Position numbers and translations under genes: made by a program. A DNA stretch of 64,000 nucleotides, from NCBI RefSeq assembly GCF_024609325.1, contig NZ_JANHMQ010000001.1, positions 1,178,001 to 1,242,000 on the forward strand, read 5' to 3'. Source of the DNA: Geothrix fuzhouensis. GTDB taxonomy: Bacteria; Acidobacteriota; Holophagae; Holophagales; Holophagaceae. Shown piece after piece: positions 44,421 through 53,435 of the stretch. Every line of letters starts with the position of its first letter. Positions within the stretch are counted from its first letter, which is position 1. The notes beneath the pieces were generated by a model that was not told the DNA's origin, did not search any database, and saw nothing but the letters and a program-made list of their open reading frames with translations.

Positions 44421-44434
44421 CGGTTAGACCACCA
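44421..44434. promoter_or_regulatory. FadR/GntR-type operator candidate 2
   Basis: CGGTTAGACCACCA matches candidate 1 at 12 of 14 positions, again with GGT-NNN-ACC. The two sites are 112 bp apart and flank the hairpin at 44341-44381. The copy is close to the IS insertion point. Confidence 0.4.
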
Positions 44435-44448
44435 GACCTATTTGGTTT

Positions 44449-45195
44449 GGGTCTTAGGAAGCAAACAGGGTCAAAGCGGATGAGAGCGTAGCAGGTTGAG
44501 GAGGGTCTGGTAGAGATCCTCATGGCGGCAATTGAAGCGGAACTCGCATTCCTTGAGGTGGAGGTGGAAGGTCGCCTTGGAGATGCCATTGAATCGGGCG
44601 AGGCGGCGCTTGGCGTAGCTCCAGAAGGACTCGATGCCATTAATGTGGCTCTTCCCCCGGGCGAATTCATTGGCGCCGTGGTTGACCCGGTGATGCTTCT
44701 GGTAGCCCATATCCACGAGACCGTCGTAAGCCTTCCAACCGTCGCTGTGAATGGTGGTTTTCCGCTTCACGTGACCTCGGATGACCCCCAGCAGTGCGGC
44801 TTTGCTGCAATTGGGAACCACCTGGGTGAACACCTGACCTCCGCGCTTCAGGATGCCGAAGACGATGGTCTTGCCTCCGGCACCTCGGCCTCGTTTTCCA
44901 CGGACCCGATGAGGCCCGAAATAGGACTCGTCGATTTCCACCTGGCCGGAGAAGGGCGACTGGCGCTCGCAGGCCTCAGCCATGCGTCCACGGATGCGGA
45001 GGTAGATCGCGTTCACGGAACGCAAACTGATCCCCGTCATCACGGCCGTCTCCGTCGCCGTCAGATCGAGCGCAAAGCACCTCACGAGGTGGCGGAATTT
45101 CGCCTCGGAAATCTTTGAACGGGTGTAGTACTTGTTTTCCATAGGATCGGCGCGGCTTCCATGCTCTCACCTATCCTGTTTGCTTCCTAAGACCC
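44449..45195. mobile_element. IS1595-family insertion sequence, complete
   Basis: A 747-bp element with perfect 21-bp terminal inverted repeats beginning GGGTCTTAGGAAGC (44449-44469 and the complement at 45175-45195) and one transposase gene. Flanking TTGGTTT occurs on both sides (44442-44448 and 45196-45202), in keeping with the 8-bp target duplications of IS1595 elements. It appears intact. It inserted exactly at the stop codon of the tricorn-like protease gene. Confidence 0.88.
44471..45142 (-). CDS. IS1595-family transposase
   Basis: A 223-residue transposase with the ISXO2-like DDE domain: first acidic residues in VEIDESYFGPHRVRGKRGRG, the second in HSDGWKAYDGL, and the third-position region NGIESFWSYAKRRL with Asn/Glu as in the ISXO2/IS1595 group. 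An N-terminal helix-turn-helix (TATETAVMTGISLRSVNAI) would bind the terminal repeats. Some relatives carry a zinc ribbon at the N-terminus; none is visible here. The coding region nearly fills the element. Confidence 0.92.
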   Translation of the reverse strand: MENKYYTRSKISEAKFRHLVRCFALDLTATETAVMTGISLRSVNAIYLRIRGRMAEACERQSPFSGQVEIDESYFGPHRVRGKRGRGAGGKTIVFGILKRGGQVFTQVVPNCSKAALLGVIRGHVKRKTTIHSDGWKAYDGLVDMGYQKHHRVNHGANEFARGKSHINGIESFWSYAKRRLARFNGISKATFHLHLKECEFRFNCRHEDLYQTLLNLLRSHPL

Positions 45196-48100
45196 TTGGT
45201 TTTCACGGGATCCGCCGGCCGCTTGGGCAGGTGCATGGGCGTTTCCGCCATGCGCTTCAGCACCTCCTGCACGCCCCGTTCCAGCTGGCGGTCGTGGCCC
45301 GCCAGCAGGGAGGCGGGATCGTTCTCCACCTCGATGTCCGGCGTCACGCCCTGGCCCTCGATGATCCACTCGCCGGTGGGGGCGTTGGTGCCGGACTGCG
45401 GGACGAAGACGCTGCCACCGTCGATCAGCGGCGTGCTGCCGCCGCCCACGACGCCGCCCCAGGTGCGCTTGCCGATGAGGGGTCCGAGCCCTGCGAAGCG
45501 GAAGTGGTAGGGGAAGATGTCGCCGTCACTGGCGCTGGTCTCGCTCACGAGCGCCACCATGGGGCCGTGGAACACGGTGGACGGGTACGTGGAGGGGTGC
45601 TCGCCCGCGTAGCCGAAGCGCGTTCCCAGCAGCTTCTTGCCCAGGCGCTCCAGGATCATCTGGCTGATGTTGCCGCCGCCGTTGGCGCGGACATCCACGA
45701 TGAGCCCCTCCTTGCGGATCTGCGGGTAGTACCACTTGATGAACTCGTACAGGCCGGGCCCGCCCATGTCGGGGATGTGGAGGTAGCCCACCTTGCCGCC
45801 GCTGAGCTTGTCCACGGTCTCCTTCGAACGCAGCACGAAATCCAGGTAGCGCAGGTTGGCGTCGCTCTGGATGGGGTTGTAGGTGACCTGCCGCGCGCCC
45901 TCGAGGCTGGGCTTGGCGTTCAGGGTCAGCGTCACGGGGAAGGTCTTGTTCCGCAGCAGGCGGTAGGGGCTGTCGTCGGCCTTCAGATCCACACCGTCGA
46001 TGGCCAGGATGTAGTCGCCTTCCCGGGCGTCCACGCCGGGTTCCGTCAGCGGGCTGCGGTACTTGGGCTCCTCGTTGTGACCGCGGTAGATGCGGGCCAG
46101 CCGGTAGCGGCCCGCGGCGGCATCCAGCTCGAAGCGGGCGCCGGGGAGGCCCACCTTGGCACGCTCGGGCAGGAACTGGTCGCCGCCGTCGGTGTAGGTG
46201 TGGCCGATGTTCAGCTCGGAGATGAGCTCCGTGAGCACGTAGGTGAGGTCCGAGCGGTGGGTCACGTGCTGGAGCCAGGGACGGTACTGCTCGCGCAGGG
46301 CCTTCCAGTCGTAGCCATGCATGTTCTTCACGTAGAAGAAGTCGCGGAACCGCCGCCAGGTCTCGTCGTAGACCTCGCGCCACTCCTCCGCGGGGATGCG
46401 GTCCACGTAGAGGGCCTTCGTGAAAACCGTCTTCTTCTCCGTGGCCTTGGGCTTGGCGTCCATGAGCTGGTACGAGGCCGCGGGCCCCTGCCCGGCCCGG
46501 GCCAGGACCTTGCTTCCGTCCTGGCTCAGCACCCAGCCCTGCACGCCCGCCATCAGCTCGCTCTCCTGGCGCTTCTTCAGGTCGAAGATCCACAGGGCGC
46601 CGCCGCCGGGCCGGCGGCCATTGGTCTCGCCGTACACGAAGGGTTCGGCCTTGCTGTAGAGCAGGAACCCCTTCACGGCCTCCAGGCCGCCCAGGTTGTC
46701 CGCGGGCACCGGCACGCGCACACCGCGCTGCTCGAAGCCGACGAAGTCGATGCGCACGGCGACGGGGGCTTTGGAGGCCTCAGGCTTCTTGCCGCCTTCC
46801 TCCTTCTTCTCCGGCCCAGCCTTCTCAGGGGTGGCCTTCTCCGGCGCCGCCCCCACCTCGTCGCTTTCCGGCGGGAAGGGATGAGGCACCGCCTTTGTCA
46901 GGGTGTAGGCCACGATGTCGGTGTTGCGGTTGCCGGCAAAATCGAACTCCAGGTTGCTGATCTGGGGCGCGTAGTCCCGGCGGCTGAGGGTGTAGAGGTA
47001 CTTGCCCTCGGGATCCCAGGCGGGATCGGCCACTGTGAACAGCTCGCCCGTGAGGCGGTGGAGCTGCTGGTCCGCCAGGCCCCAGGCGTGGAGGCTGCGT
47101 GTGCCGTTCAGGTTGGCCAGGGAGAAGGCCAGGAACTGGCCGTCCGGCGACCAGGCCAGGTCGCCCACCCGGGCGAAGATGTCCTTGGCGGCCTTCGCGA
47201 GCTTGCGGTCCTGGATACCCAGCACGTAGACCACGCCGTCCTTGTCCGTGAAGGCCAGGTGCTTGCCGTCCGGCGCCCACGCGAGGCCGTTGAGCTGGCC
47301 CACCAGGCCGCTGGTGAGGGCTTCCGGCTTCCCCTTGCCATCCTGGGCCACGAGGTAGACCTGGTCCTCGCCGCTCAGGTCGGAGATGAAGGCGATGCTC
47401 TTGCCGTCCGGCGACCAGCGGGCCAGGCGGTCGTGGGCGCCGGAGGTGTTGGTGAGGTTGCGCACGGGGCCCTTCTCGATGGGCACGGTGAACACATCGC
47501 CCCGGGCCACGAAGAGGGCGCGCTCGCCCTTGGGCGACAGTGCGAAGCCCTCGATGTTCTTCTCCACGCTGATGCGTGCGGGCCGCGAGGCGCCGCCGTC
47601 CGTGGGCACGGTGATGGCGAGGCCCTGGTCGCGGCCGTCCTTCACGTGGAACACGTGCAGCTCGCCGTTGAGCTCGTAGACGATGCGGGCCTGGCGGTCG
47701 CTGGAGGGCCAGCGCACGTCCCAGGTCTTCTGGAAGGTGAGCTGCCTCACCGCGTCCGTGGCGGGGTCCACCGAGAACAGGTTGAGGGTGCCGTCGCGGT
47801 CCGAGGCGAAGTACACCTGGTCGCCGATCCACATGGGATCCCGCTCGGTGCGCGGGCTGGCGGCGATCTTCTTCTGCTGCTTCGAGGCGAAGTCGAAGAC
47901 ATAGAGGTCCTGGGCCCAGCCGCCCTGGTAGCGCTTCCAGTGGCGGAAGTCGCGGAACATGGGCGCGTAGGCGATGCGCGTGCCGTCCGGCGAGTAGGCG
48001 CCCGGCCCGGCCGTAGGCATGGGCAGCCGGGTGGGCAGGCCGCCCTTGAGGCTCACGGTGTAGAGGGCCGTGCGGCTCAGCACGCCGTCGGCGTCGCTGC

Positions 48101-48509
48101 CGGCGCGGAACAGCACGCTGCTTCCGTCCGGCGTCCAGCCCACCACCTGGTGGTCGTAGCCGCCCCGGGGTGGCAGTGGGCCCGCCGCCGGGTCGAAGGT
48201 GAGCTGGCGCGGGACGCCGCCTTCGCTGGGCATGACGTAGACCTGCTCGTCGCCGTCGTACTGGCCCGTGAAGGCGATCCACTTGCCGTCAGGGCTGAAC
48301 TTCGCGAACACCTCCAGACCCGGATGCGCCGTCAGCCGCGTGGCCGTGCCGCCCGTGGCCGGGGCGCTCCAGAGGTCGCCGCCGTGGGTGAACACCACCT
48401 TGTCCCCGTGGATGTCCGGGAAACGCAGCAGCTTCGTCTGGGCCTGCGCCACGCCGATGCAGGCGAACGCAAGGATCAGGGAGCGGAAGAGAAGGGTGCG
48501 TCCAGGCAT
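45171..48509 (-). CDS. Tricorn-like exported S41 protease, C-terminus altered by IS insertion
   Basis: A protein of 1112 residues. After a signal peptide (SLILAFACIGVAQA) comes a WD40/PD40 beta-propeller region with repeated SPDGK-type blades (about residues 25-560), then a tricorn C1-like helical region, a PDZ domain (ARIYRGHNEEPKYRSPL onward) and an S41-type core with YLHIPDMGGPGL, DVRANGGGNISQM and the catalytic Ser in SETSASDGD. It likely trims peptides of 6-12 residues in the periplasm. The last seven codons (GLRKQTG) and the TAG come from the IS terminal repeat; without the IS the frame would end after DPVKTK. GAGGTGG precedes the start. Confidence 0.9.
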   Translation of the reverse strand: MPGRTLLFRSLILAFACIGVAQAQTKLLRFPDIHGDKVVFTHGGDLWSAPATGGTATRLTAHPGLEVFAKFSPDGKWIAFTGQYDGDEQVYVMPSEGGVPRQLTFDPAAGPLPPRGGYDHQVVGWTPDGSSVLFRAGSDADGVLSRTALYTVSLKGGLPTRLPMPTAGPGAYSPDGTRIAYAPMFRDFRHWKRYQGGWAQDLYVFDFASKQQKKIAASPRTERDPMWIGDQVYFASDRDGTLNLFSVDPATDAVRQLTFQKTWDVRWPSSDRQARIVYELNGELHVFHVKDGRDQGLAITVPTDGGASRPARISVEKNIEGFALSPKGERALFVARGDVFTVPIEKGPVRNLTNTSGAHDRLARWSPDGKSIAFISDLSGEDQVYLVAQDGKGKPEALTSGLVGQLNGLAWAPDGKHLAFTDKDGVVYVLGIQDRKLAKAAKDIFARVGDLAWSPDGQFLAFSLANLNGTRSLHAWGLADQQLHRLTGELFTVADPAWDPEGKYLYTLSRRDYAPQISNLEFDFAGNRNTDIVAYTLTKAVPHPFPPESDEVGAAPEKATPEKAGPEKKEEGGKKPEASKAPVAVRIDFVGFEQRGVRVPVPADNLGGLEAVKGFLLYSKAEPFVYGETNGRRPGGGALWIFDLKKRQESELMAGVQGWVLSQDGSKVLARAGQGPAASYQLMDAKPKATEKKTVFTKALYVDRIPAEEWREVYDETWRRFRDFFYVKNMHGYDWKALREQYRPWLQHVTHRSDLTYVLTELISELNIGHTYTDGGDQFLPERAKVGLPGARFELDAAAGRYRLARIYRGHNEEPKYRSPLTEPGVDAREGDYILAIDGVDLKADDSPYRLLRNKTFPVTLTLNAKPSLEGARQVTYNPIQSDANLRYLDFVLRSKETVDKLSGGKVGYLHIPDMGGPGLYEFIKWYYPQIRKEGLIVDVRANGGGNISQMILERLGKKLLGTRFGYAGEHPSTYPSTVFHGPMVALVSETSASDGDIFPYHFRFAGLGPLIGKRTWGGVVGGGSTPLIDGGSVFVPQSGTNAPTGEWIIEGQGVTPDIEVENDPASLLAGHDRQLERGVQEVLKRMAETPMHLPKRPADPVKTKGLRKQTG

Positions 48510-48626
48510 GGGAACCACCTCGATGGGAAGGATTGAATGATTCGCCATTGTATTACGAGGTAGACGCGCCGCTACCATCAAAACCCTCAACCCCATGGCT
48601 CGGCCGACCCCGATCCGTTAGCCTGA

Positions 48627-49418
48627 ATGGCCATGCGCATCCCATTGGCCCTCTGCCTCGTGCTCTCCGGCCTTCTGCGGGCGGAGGAGCCTCCCATTGA
48701 GGTGAATCCCAACCGGCCGACCTTTGCCAACCCAGCCCTCACCACGCAATCAGGCGTGGCGGAGTTGGAATGGGGTCTCCAGCGGAGCGCGTTCCGTGAA
48801 GATGGCCCCAGCTTCGGAACGCCCACCCTCCTTAAATTGGGCCTGGCGAAGGATCTGGAGCTTCGCCTTGCTTCTCCGGGCTACCTGACACTGGAACCCG
48901 CGGGCGCACCTGCAACCTCGGGGTTGGGTGACTTCAACCTGGGCGTTCAGTGGTGCTACCTCCACGCTGGCCTGTTCGGCATGGATCAGGCCATCCAGAT
49001 GGCCCACACCTTCCCCACGGCACCATCGGCGCAGGGCCTCGGCAATGGCGCGCCAAGCGACACCCTTACGCTGTTGTTCAGCCGGGATGCGGGGCCTTAC
49101 CACATCGATGTGAACCTGCTGGAGTCCTGGATCGGGCTCACTCCTGATATGGGCGGGGGCCGCGCGACTCAAACCGCAGGCACCGTTTCCGTCACCCGCA
49201 ACCTTAACGACACCTGGTCCATCACCGGCGAGCTGTACGCCCTCCAGGCCACCCCGATGAATGCACGCATCGCCTCCAATCTTTGGGCTCTAGCCTACAA
49301 GGTGTCGAAGCGGCTGGTGCTGGATGCGGGTGTGGATGTGGGGCTGACCCATGGGGCACCCCGATACACCGTCTTCACAGGGCTCACGGTGGGTCTGGGA
49401 CGCTTCCGCAAGCCATGA
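48627..49418 (+). CDS. Putative outer-membrane beta-barrel (transporter-like)
   Basis: The 263-residue product has a signal peptide ending near LLRA-EEP and then predicted antiparallel strands with Gly/aromatic-rich girdles, such as FGTPTLLKLGLAKDLELRLASPGY and SGLGDFNLGVQW, ending VFTGLTVGLGRF. It resembles the transporter/MetA-pathway barrel group, as does the protein encoded at 12052. No substrate is evident. An ATG two codons later (48633) is an equally good start. Its stop overlaps the xseA start in an ATGA, though no functional link to exonuclease VII is apparent. Confidence 0.65.
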   Translation: MAMRIPLALCLVLSGLLRAEEPPIEVNPNRPTFANPALTTQSGVAELEWGLQRSAFREDGPSFGTPTLLKLGLAKDLELRLASPGYLTLEPAGAPATSGLGDFNLGVQWCYLHAGLFGMDQAIQMAHTFPTAPSAQGLGNGAPSDTLTLLFSRDAGPYHIDVNLLESWIGLTPDMGGGRATQTAGTVSVTRNLNDTWSITGELYALQATPMNARIASNLWALAYKVSKRLVLDAGVDVGLTHGAPRYTVFTGLTVGLGRFRKP

Positions 49419-50731
49419 GTGAATCGGCGCCTCTTTCCGTCAAGCGCCTGCTGGAGCAAGTCAAGGCCCGGCTGGAGCCGCCGTTCGCGGCGGTGTGCGT
49501 GGTGGGCGAGGTCTCGAACTTCCGGGGCTCGGGCAGGCATTGGTACTTCACGCTGAAAGAAGAAGGCGCGGCGCTCTCCTGCGCGGTGTGGGCGGGGCAA
49601 CAGCGATTCCTCCAGCACAAGCCGGCGGACGGTCAGCGGGTGGTGCTCAAGGGGAGTCTCAATCTTTATGTGGCGGGCGGGACGATCACGCTGGCCGTGA
49701 CGCACTGCGAACCCGCGGGGGTGGGCGACCTGCAGGCGCGGCTGCGGGCGCTGGAGGCCGACCTCCGCGCCCAGGGCCTCTTCGACCGGCCCAAGCGCCC
49801 CCTGCCCCGCTTTCCCAAAAGACTCGGCGTCGTGGCGGCCCTGGGCGGTGCGGCCCTGCGCGATGTGCTGGAGGTGACCGCCCGTCGCGCCCCGGGCATC
49901 CACCTGCTGATCGCGCCCGCGGCGGCCCAGGGCGAGCGCTGCGTGCCGGAGACGCTCCTCGCCATCCAGGAACTCCAGGATGCCCACTGGGGCTGCGAGG
50001 CCCTGCTGCTGGTGCGGGGCGGCGGGAGCCTGGAGGATCTCTGGGCCTTCAACGATCCGGAGTTGGTGCGGGCCGTGGTCGACTGTCGGATCCCCGTCAT
50101 CACCGGCGTGGGCCACGAGATCGACACCACCCTGGTGGATCTGGCCGCGGATCGCCGCGCCGCCACGCCCAGCCAGGCCGCGGAGCTGGCCACGCCGGAT
50201 CGCGTGGCCCTGGGCGCAGAGCTGCGGCGGCGCGTGGAAGCCCTGACGGCCAAGACGGCCTGGCGTCTGCGGGGCCTTGAGACGACGCTCAATCTGCTCA
50301 CGGATCACGGCCTGCAGCGGGCGGAACCGCTGGCCGCACCCGGGACACGGTTGCTCGCACTGGGTCAGCGCCTGGCCCTGGCCCATCCAAGCCGCGGCCT
50401 GGACGCCGTGGGGGGGCGGCTCGCCCTGCTGCGCCAGCGCCTGGGGCAGGCCGCCAGCCGCGCCGCCGGCGAGCTGGACCAGCCACGGGTACGCGAGGCC
50501 CAGCGCGCCCTGGCGCCGGCGCTCCTGCGGGGCCTCCAACAGCGGGATCAGCGCCTGGCCGTGCTCGTGGAGCGACTGCGTGGCCTCGATCCGGCCGGTC
50601 CCCTGCAACGGGGTTTCGTGCTCGCCCTGGATGCCGAAGGGCACCCCGTCACCGCCGCGTTGGCGCAGCCTGCCGGTGCCACCCTGCGCCTTCGATGGCG
50701 TGACGGGGAGCGGAAGGCCCGGCTGGAATAG
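49415..50731 (+). CDS. xseA: Exodeoxyribonuclease VII large subunit
   Basis: A 438-residue nuclease subunit that, with XseB, degrades single-stranded DNA into acid-soluble fragments. It begins with an OB-fold domain (VVGEVSNFRGSGRHWYFTLKEEGAALSCAVW) and continues with the catalytic core containing RGGGSLEDLWAFND and ITGVGHEIDTTLVDLAADRRAATPSQAAE, both strongly conserved. A coiled-coil region (about 290-400) and the C-terminal LQRGFVLALDAEG follow. xseB is not found next to it in this window. The ATG at 49415 overlaps the stop of the upstream barrel gene. Confidence 0.95.
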   Translation: MSESAPLSVKRLLEQVKARLEPPFAAVCVVGEVSNFRGSGRHWYFTLKEEGAALSCAVWAGQQRFLQHKPADGQRVVLKGSLNLYVAGGTITLAVTHCEPAGVGDLQARLRALEADLRAQGLFDRPKRPLPRFPKRLGVVAALGGAALRDVLEVTARRAPGIHLLIAPAAAQGERCVPETLLAIQELQDAHWGCEALLLVRGGGSLEDLWAFNDPELVRAVVDCRIPVITGVGHEIDTTLVDLAADRRAATPSQAAELATPDRVALGAELRRRVEALTAKTAWRLRGLETTLNLLTDHGLQRAEPLAAPGTRLLALGQRLALAHPSRGLDAVGGRLALLRQRLGQAASRAAGELDQPRVREAQRALAPALLRGLQQRDQRLAVLVERLRGLDPAGPLQRGFVLALDAEGHPVTAALAQPAGATLRLRWRDGERKARLE

Positions 50732-50783
50732 TGGCAAAGTTCAGGTGCCGGTGGTTTGTGACGATGGAGCTATAGGCAGGTCT

Positions 50784-53387
50784 ATGCCAAAAATACATTT
50801 TTTACAACCACCATTCATGAAACGCCTGGCGATCGCCCTGATGGCTCTCTTCTGGGCCTTCGGCTTGGCCGCAGCTCCGCGGCGGGTGGTCAAGGTGGCG
50901 GTGTTCCCCAATGTTCCGGCCATCTTCATGGATCGGCAGGGGCAGCCCTATGGCTTCTACGTGGACATGCTCCGGGAGGTGGCGGCCAAGGAGGGCTGGG
51001 ACCTGCGCTTCGTCCCCGGCACCTGGCAGGAAAGCCTCGACCGGGCCCAGTCCGGCGACGTGGACCTGCTCACCTGCGTGGCCTACACGCCGGAGCGCGA
51101 CCGCTACCTGGACTACGGGCAGGAACCCTCGTTCACAGTGTGGAGCATGCTGTACACCCATCCCGGCTCCGGCATCACCACCGTGCTGGACGTCCGCAAC
51201 CGCCGCATAGCGCTCATGCGGGGGGACATCAACGGTGAGCATTTCCGGGCGCTCTGCACCCAGTTCAACCTTCCCGTCTCCTTCACCGAGTACAGCGGCT
51301 TCTCGGATGTGCTCCAGGCCGTGGCCGATGGGCGCGCCGACGGGGGCGTGACTTCCAACATCTTCGGCTTCTCCCAGGAATCCATGTACAGCGTGGAGCG
51401 CACGCCGGTGGTCTTCAGCCCTTTCGACCATCATTTCGCCACCAAAGAGGGGCAGAACGGCGATCTGCTGGCGGCCCTGGATGCCTATCTCCGCGACGGG
51501 CGCAGCCGGCCCGACTCCGGGTACCACCGAGCCATCAACCGCTGGCTGTCCCCCCAATCAAAGGCGGGGTTGCCCCTCTGGGCTTGGCGGACGGGCCTGG
51601 GCATCCTCGCGGCACTGGCCCTATCCATCGCTGTGGCGTTCGGCTTCCGGCGCAAGGTGGGGAAGGCCACGGCGGAAATCCGGGAGTTGAACCGGGGCCT
51701 CGAACGAGAGTTGGCGGAACGGAAGCGGGTGGCAGAGCAGATCCTCCACATGGTCAACGGCCTCTCGGCCGCTACGGGGGAATCCTTCCTCCACGAACTG
51801 GTCAAGCACTTGGCCCAGGCCACGGAAGCCGATGTGGCCTTCATCGGAGAGTGTTTCAGCGCGGGCGACGCGGGGCGGATCCGCACCCTGTCAGTTCTCT
51901 CAAGGGGTGTTCCCGTGGAGAATTTCGAGTACGATCAGGCCGGAACACCGTGCGAGCGGGCCCTCCGCGGCGAGGTCTGCGTGTTCGCCAACCAGGTCCA
52001 GGAGAGCTTCCCCACCTGCGGGATGCTCCGCGACCAGAGTGCGGACAGCTACATCGGCGCGCCCCTCATCAATTCCCATGGCCGGGTCCTCGGGGTGCTG
52101 GTGGTACTCCATCGCGCTTCCCCGGCCTCCCCTTCGGAGGTGGCCTCGCTGCTGAGAATCTTCTCCACCCGGGCGGCCGCGGAACTGGAGCGGCGCGATG
52201 CGGAGGAGGCCCGGCTCCTGCTCGAACGGCAGATGCAGCACGCGCAGAAGCTGGAGAGCCTGGGCGTCCTCGCGGGCGGCATCGCCCATGACTTCAACAA
52301 CCTGCTCACCGCCATGTTGGGGCACATGAACGTGGCGCAGCTGAAGCTGGCCCCCGAATCTCCGGCCCTGCCCCACCTGGACAGCCTGGAGCAGATCATC
52401 CACCGGGCGGCGGATCTCACCCGCCAGATGCTCGCCTATTCCGGCAAGGGCCGCTTCGTGGTGCGCCCCTACGACCTGAATCACGTGGTGCAGGAAGTCA
52501 CCCACCTGCTTGAGGTCTCCATCCCCAAGAAGATCGCCCTCCGGTTCCAGCTGTCACCAGTGCTGCCCATGGTGGAGGCCGACGCGGCCCAGATCCAGCA
52601 GGTGATCATGAACCTGGTCACCAATGCGGCGGACGCCATCGGGGAGGCCGAAGGCACCATCCGCCTGACCACCAGCAGCCTCGAAGTGGACCGCGCCTAC
52701 CTCGACCAGGTCTTCCATGGTCAGGACCTGGCACCAGGCGCCTACGTGACTCTGGAGGTGAGCGACACCGGCTGCGGCATGACGCCGGAGATCCAGGCCC
52801 GCATCTTCGAGCCCTTCTTCACCACCAAGCGCTCCGGCCGCGGCCTGGGCTTGTCGGCCACGGTGGGCATCCTCCATGGCCACCACGCTGGGCTTCGGAT
52901 CTACAGCGAAGCGGGCCTTGGTACCACCTTCAAATTGCTCTTCCCCGCCAGTGCGGTCCCTGGCGAGGCCGCGCCCGTGCCAGCCCCCATCTCCGCGCCC
53001 TCCGGGAAGGTCACGGTGCTGCTCGTGGACGACGAGGCGATGATCCGCGAAGCGGCGGCGGCCGCCCTGGAAATGCTTGGCCTCACCGTCATCATGGCTG
53101 GGAACGGTGTCGAGGCCCTGGACGTCCTCGCCCACCAGGGCGACGAAGTGGACGTGGTGCTCATGGACCTCACCATGCCGCACATGGACGGTCGGGAGGC
53201 TTTCCAGGAGATCCGCCGCATCCTCCCCCAGCTCCCGGTGATTCTCAGCAGCGGCTATAGCGAGCAGGAATCCATCAAGGACTTCATGGGCCGCGGCCTA
53301 AGCGCCTTCCTGCAGAAGCCCTACACCCTGCGCAGCCTGGAGCAGACCGTGCTGGGCGCAGTGGGGAAAGGCCCCAAAGACATGTGA
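50784..53387 (+). CDS. Hybrid sensor histidine kinase with periplasmic solute-binding domain
   Basis: An 867-residue two-component sensor. Domains in order: signal/anchor (about 12-32), SBP_bac_3-type periplasmic ligand-binding domain (about 35-265, VAVFPNVPAIFMDRQGQPYGFYVDM), membrane helix (about 278-298), GAF domain (about 330-480), HisKA with His502 in GGIAHDFNNLL, HATPase with the N-box NLVTNAADA and G-box DTGCGM, and a C-terminal receiver with Asp795 in VVLMDLTMP. It would sense a small ligand, possibly an amino acid, outside and pass phosphate on to an unlinked partner. The ATG at 50784 has AGGCAGG upstream; 50817 is an alternative. Confidence 0.9.
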   Translation: MPKIHFLQPPFMKRLAIALMALFWAFGLAAAPRRVVKVAVFPNVPAIFMDRQGQPYGFYVDMLREVAAKEGWDLRFVPGTWQESLDRAQSGDVDLLTCVAYTPERDRYLDYGQEPSFTVWSMLYTHPGSGITTVLDVRNRRIALMRGDINGEHFRALCTQFNLPVSFTEYSGFSDVLQAVADGRADGGVTSNIFGFSQESMYSVERTPVVFSPFDHHFATKEGQNGDLLAALDAYLRDGRSRPDSGYHRAINRWLSPQSKAGLPLWAWRTGLGILAALALSIAVAFGFRRKVGKATAEIRELNRGLERELAERKRVAEQILHMVNGLSAATGESFLHELVKHLAQATEADVAFIGECFSAGDAGRIRTLSVLSRGVPVENFEYDQAGTPCERALRGEVCVFANQVQESFPTCGMLRDQSADSYIGAPLINSHGRVLGVLVVLHRASPASPSEVASLLRIFSTRAAAELERRDAEEARLLLERQMQHAQKLESLGVLAGGIAHDFNNLLTAMLGHMNVAQLKLAPESPALPHLDSLEQIIHRAADLTRQMLAYSGKGRFVVRPYDLNHVVQEVTHLLEVSIPKKIALRFQLSPVLPMVEADAAQIQQVIMNLVTNAADAIGEAEGTIRLTTSSLEVDRAYLDQVFHGQDLAPGAYVTLEVSDTGCGMTPEIQARIFEPFFTTKRSGRGLGLSATVGILHGHHAGLRIYSEAGLGTTFKLLFPASAVPGEAAPVPAPISAPSGKVTVLLVDDEAMIREAAAAALEMLGLTVIMAGNGVEALDVLAHQGDEVDVVLMDLTMPHMDGREAFQEIRRILPQLPVILSSGYSEQESIKDFMGRGLSAFLQKPYTLRSLEQTVLGAVGKGPKDM

Positions 53388-53435
53388 CAATCCGCACCGC
53401 GTGGTAGTAAGGTAAAAAAAATCGCCGGTGCCCAA

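Noticed and set aside
45132-48536. Very long open frame on the plus strand opposite the tricorn-like gene (also opposite the S46 genes, 5440-7629 and 7034-9706)
   Set aside because: They are mirror images of real genes in G+C-rich DNA; their translations are low-complexity Gly/Ala/Val/His-rich, with no recognisable domain.
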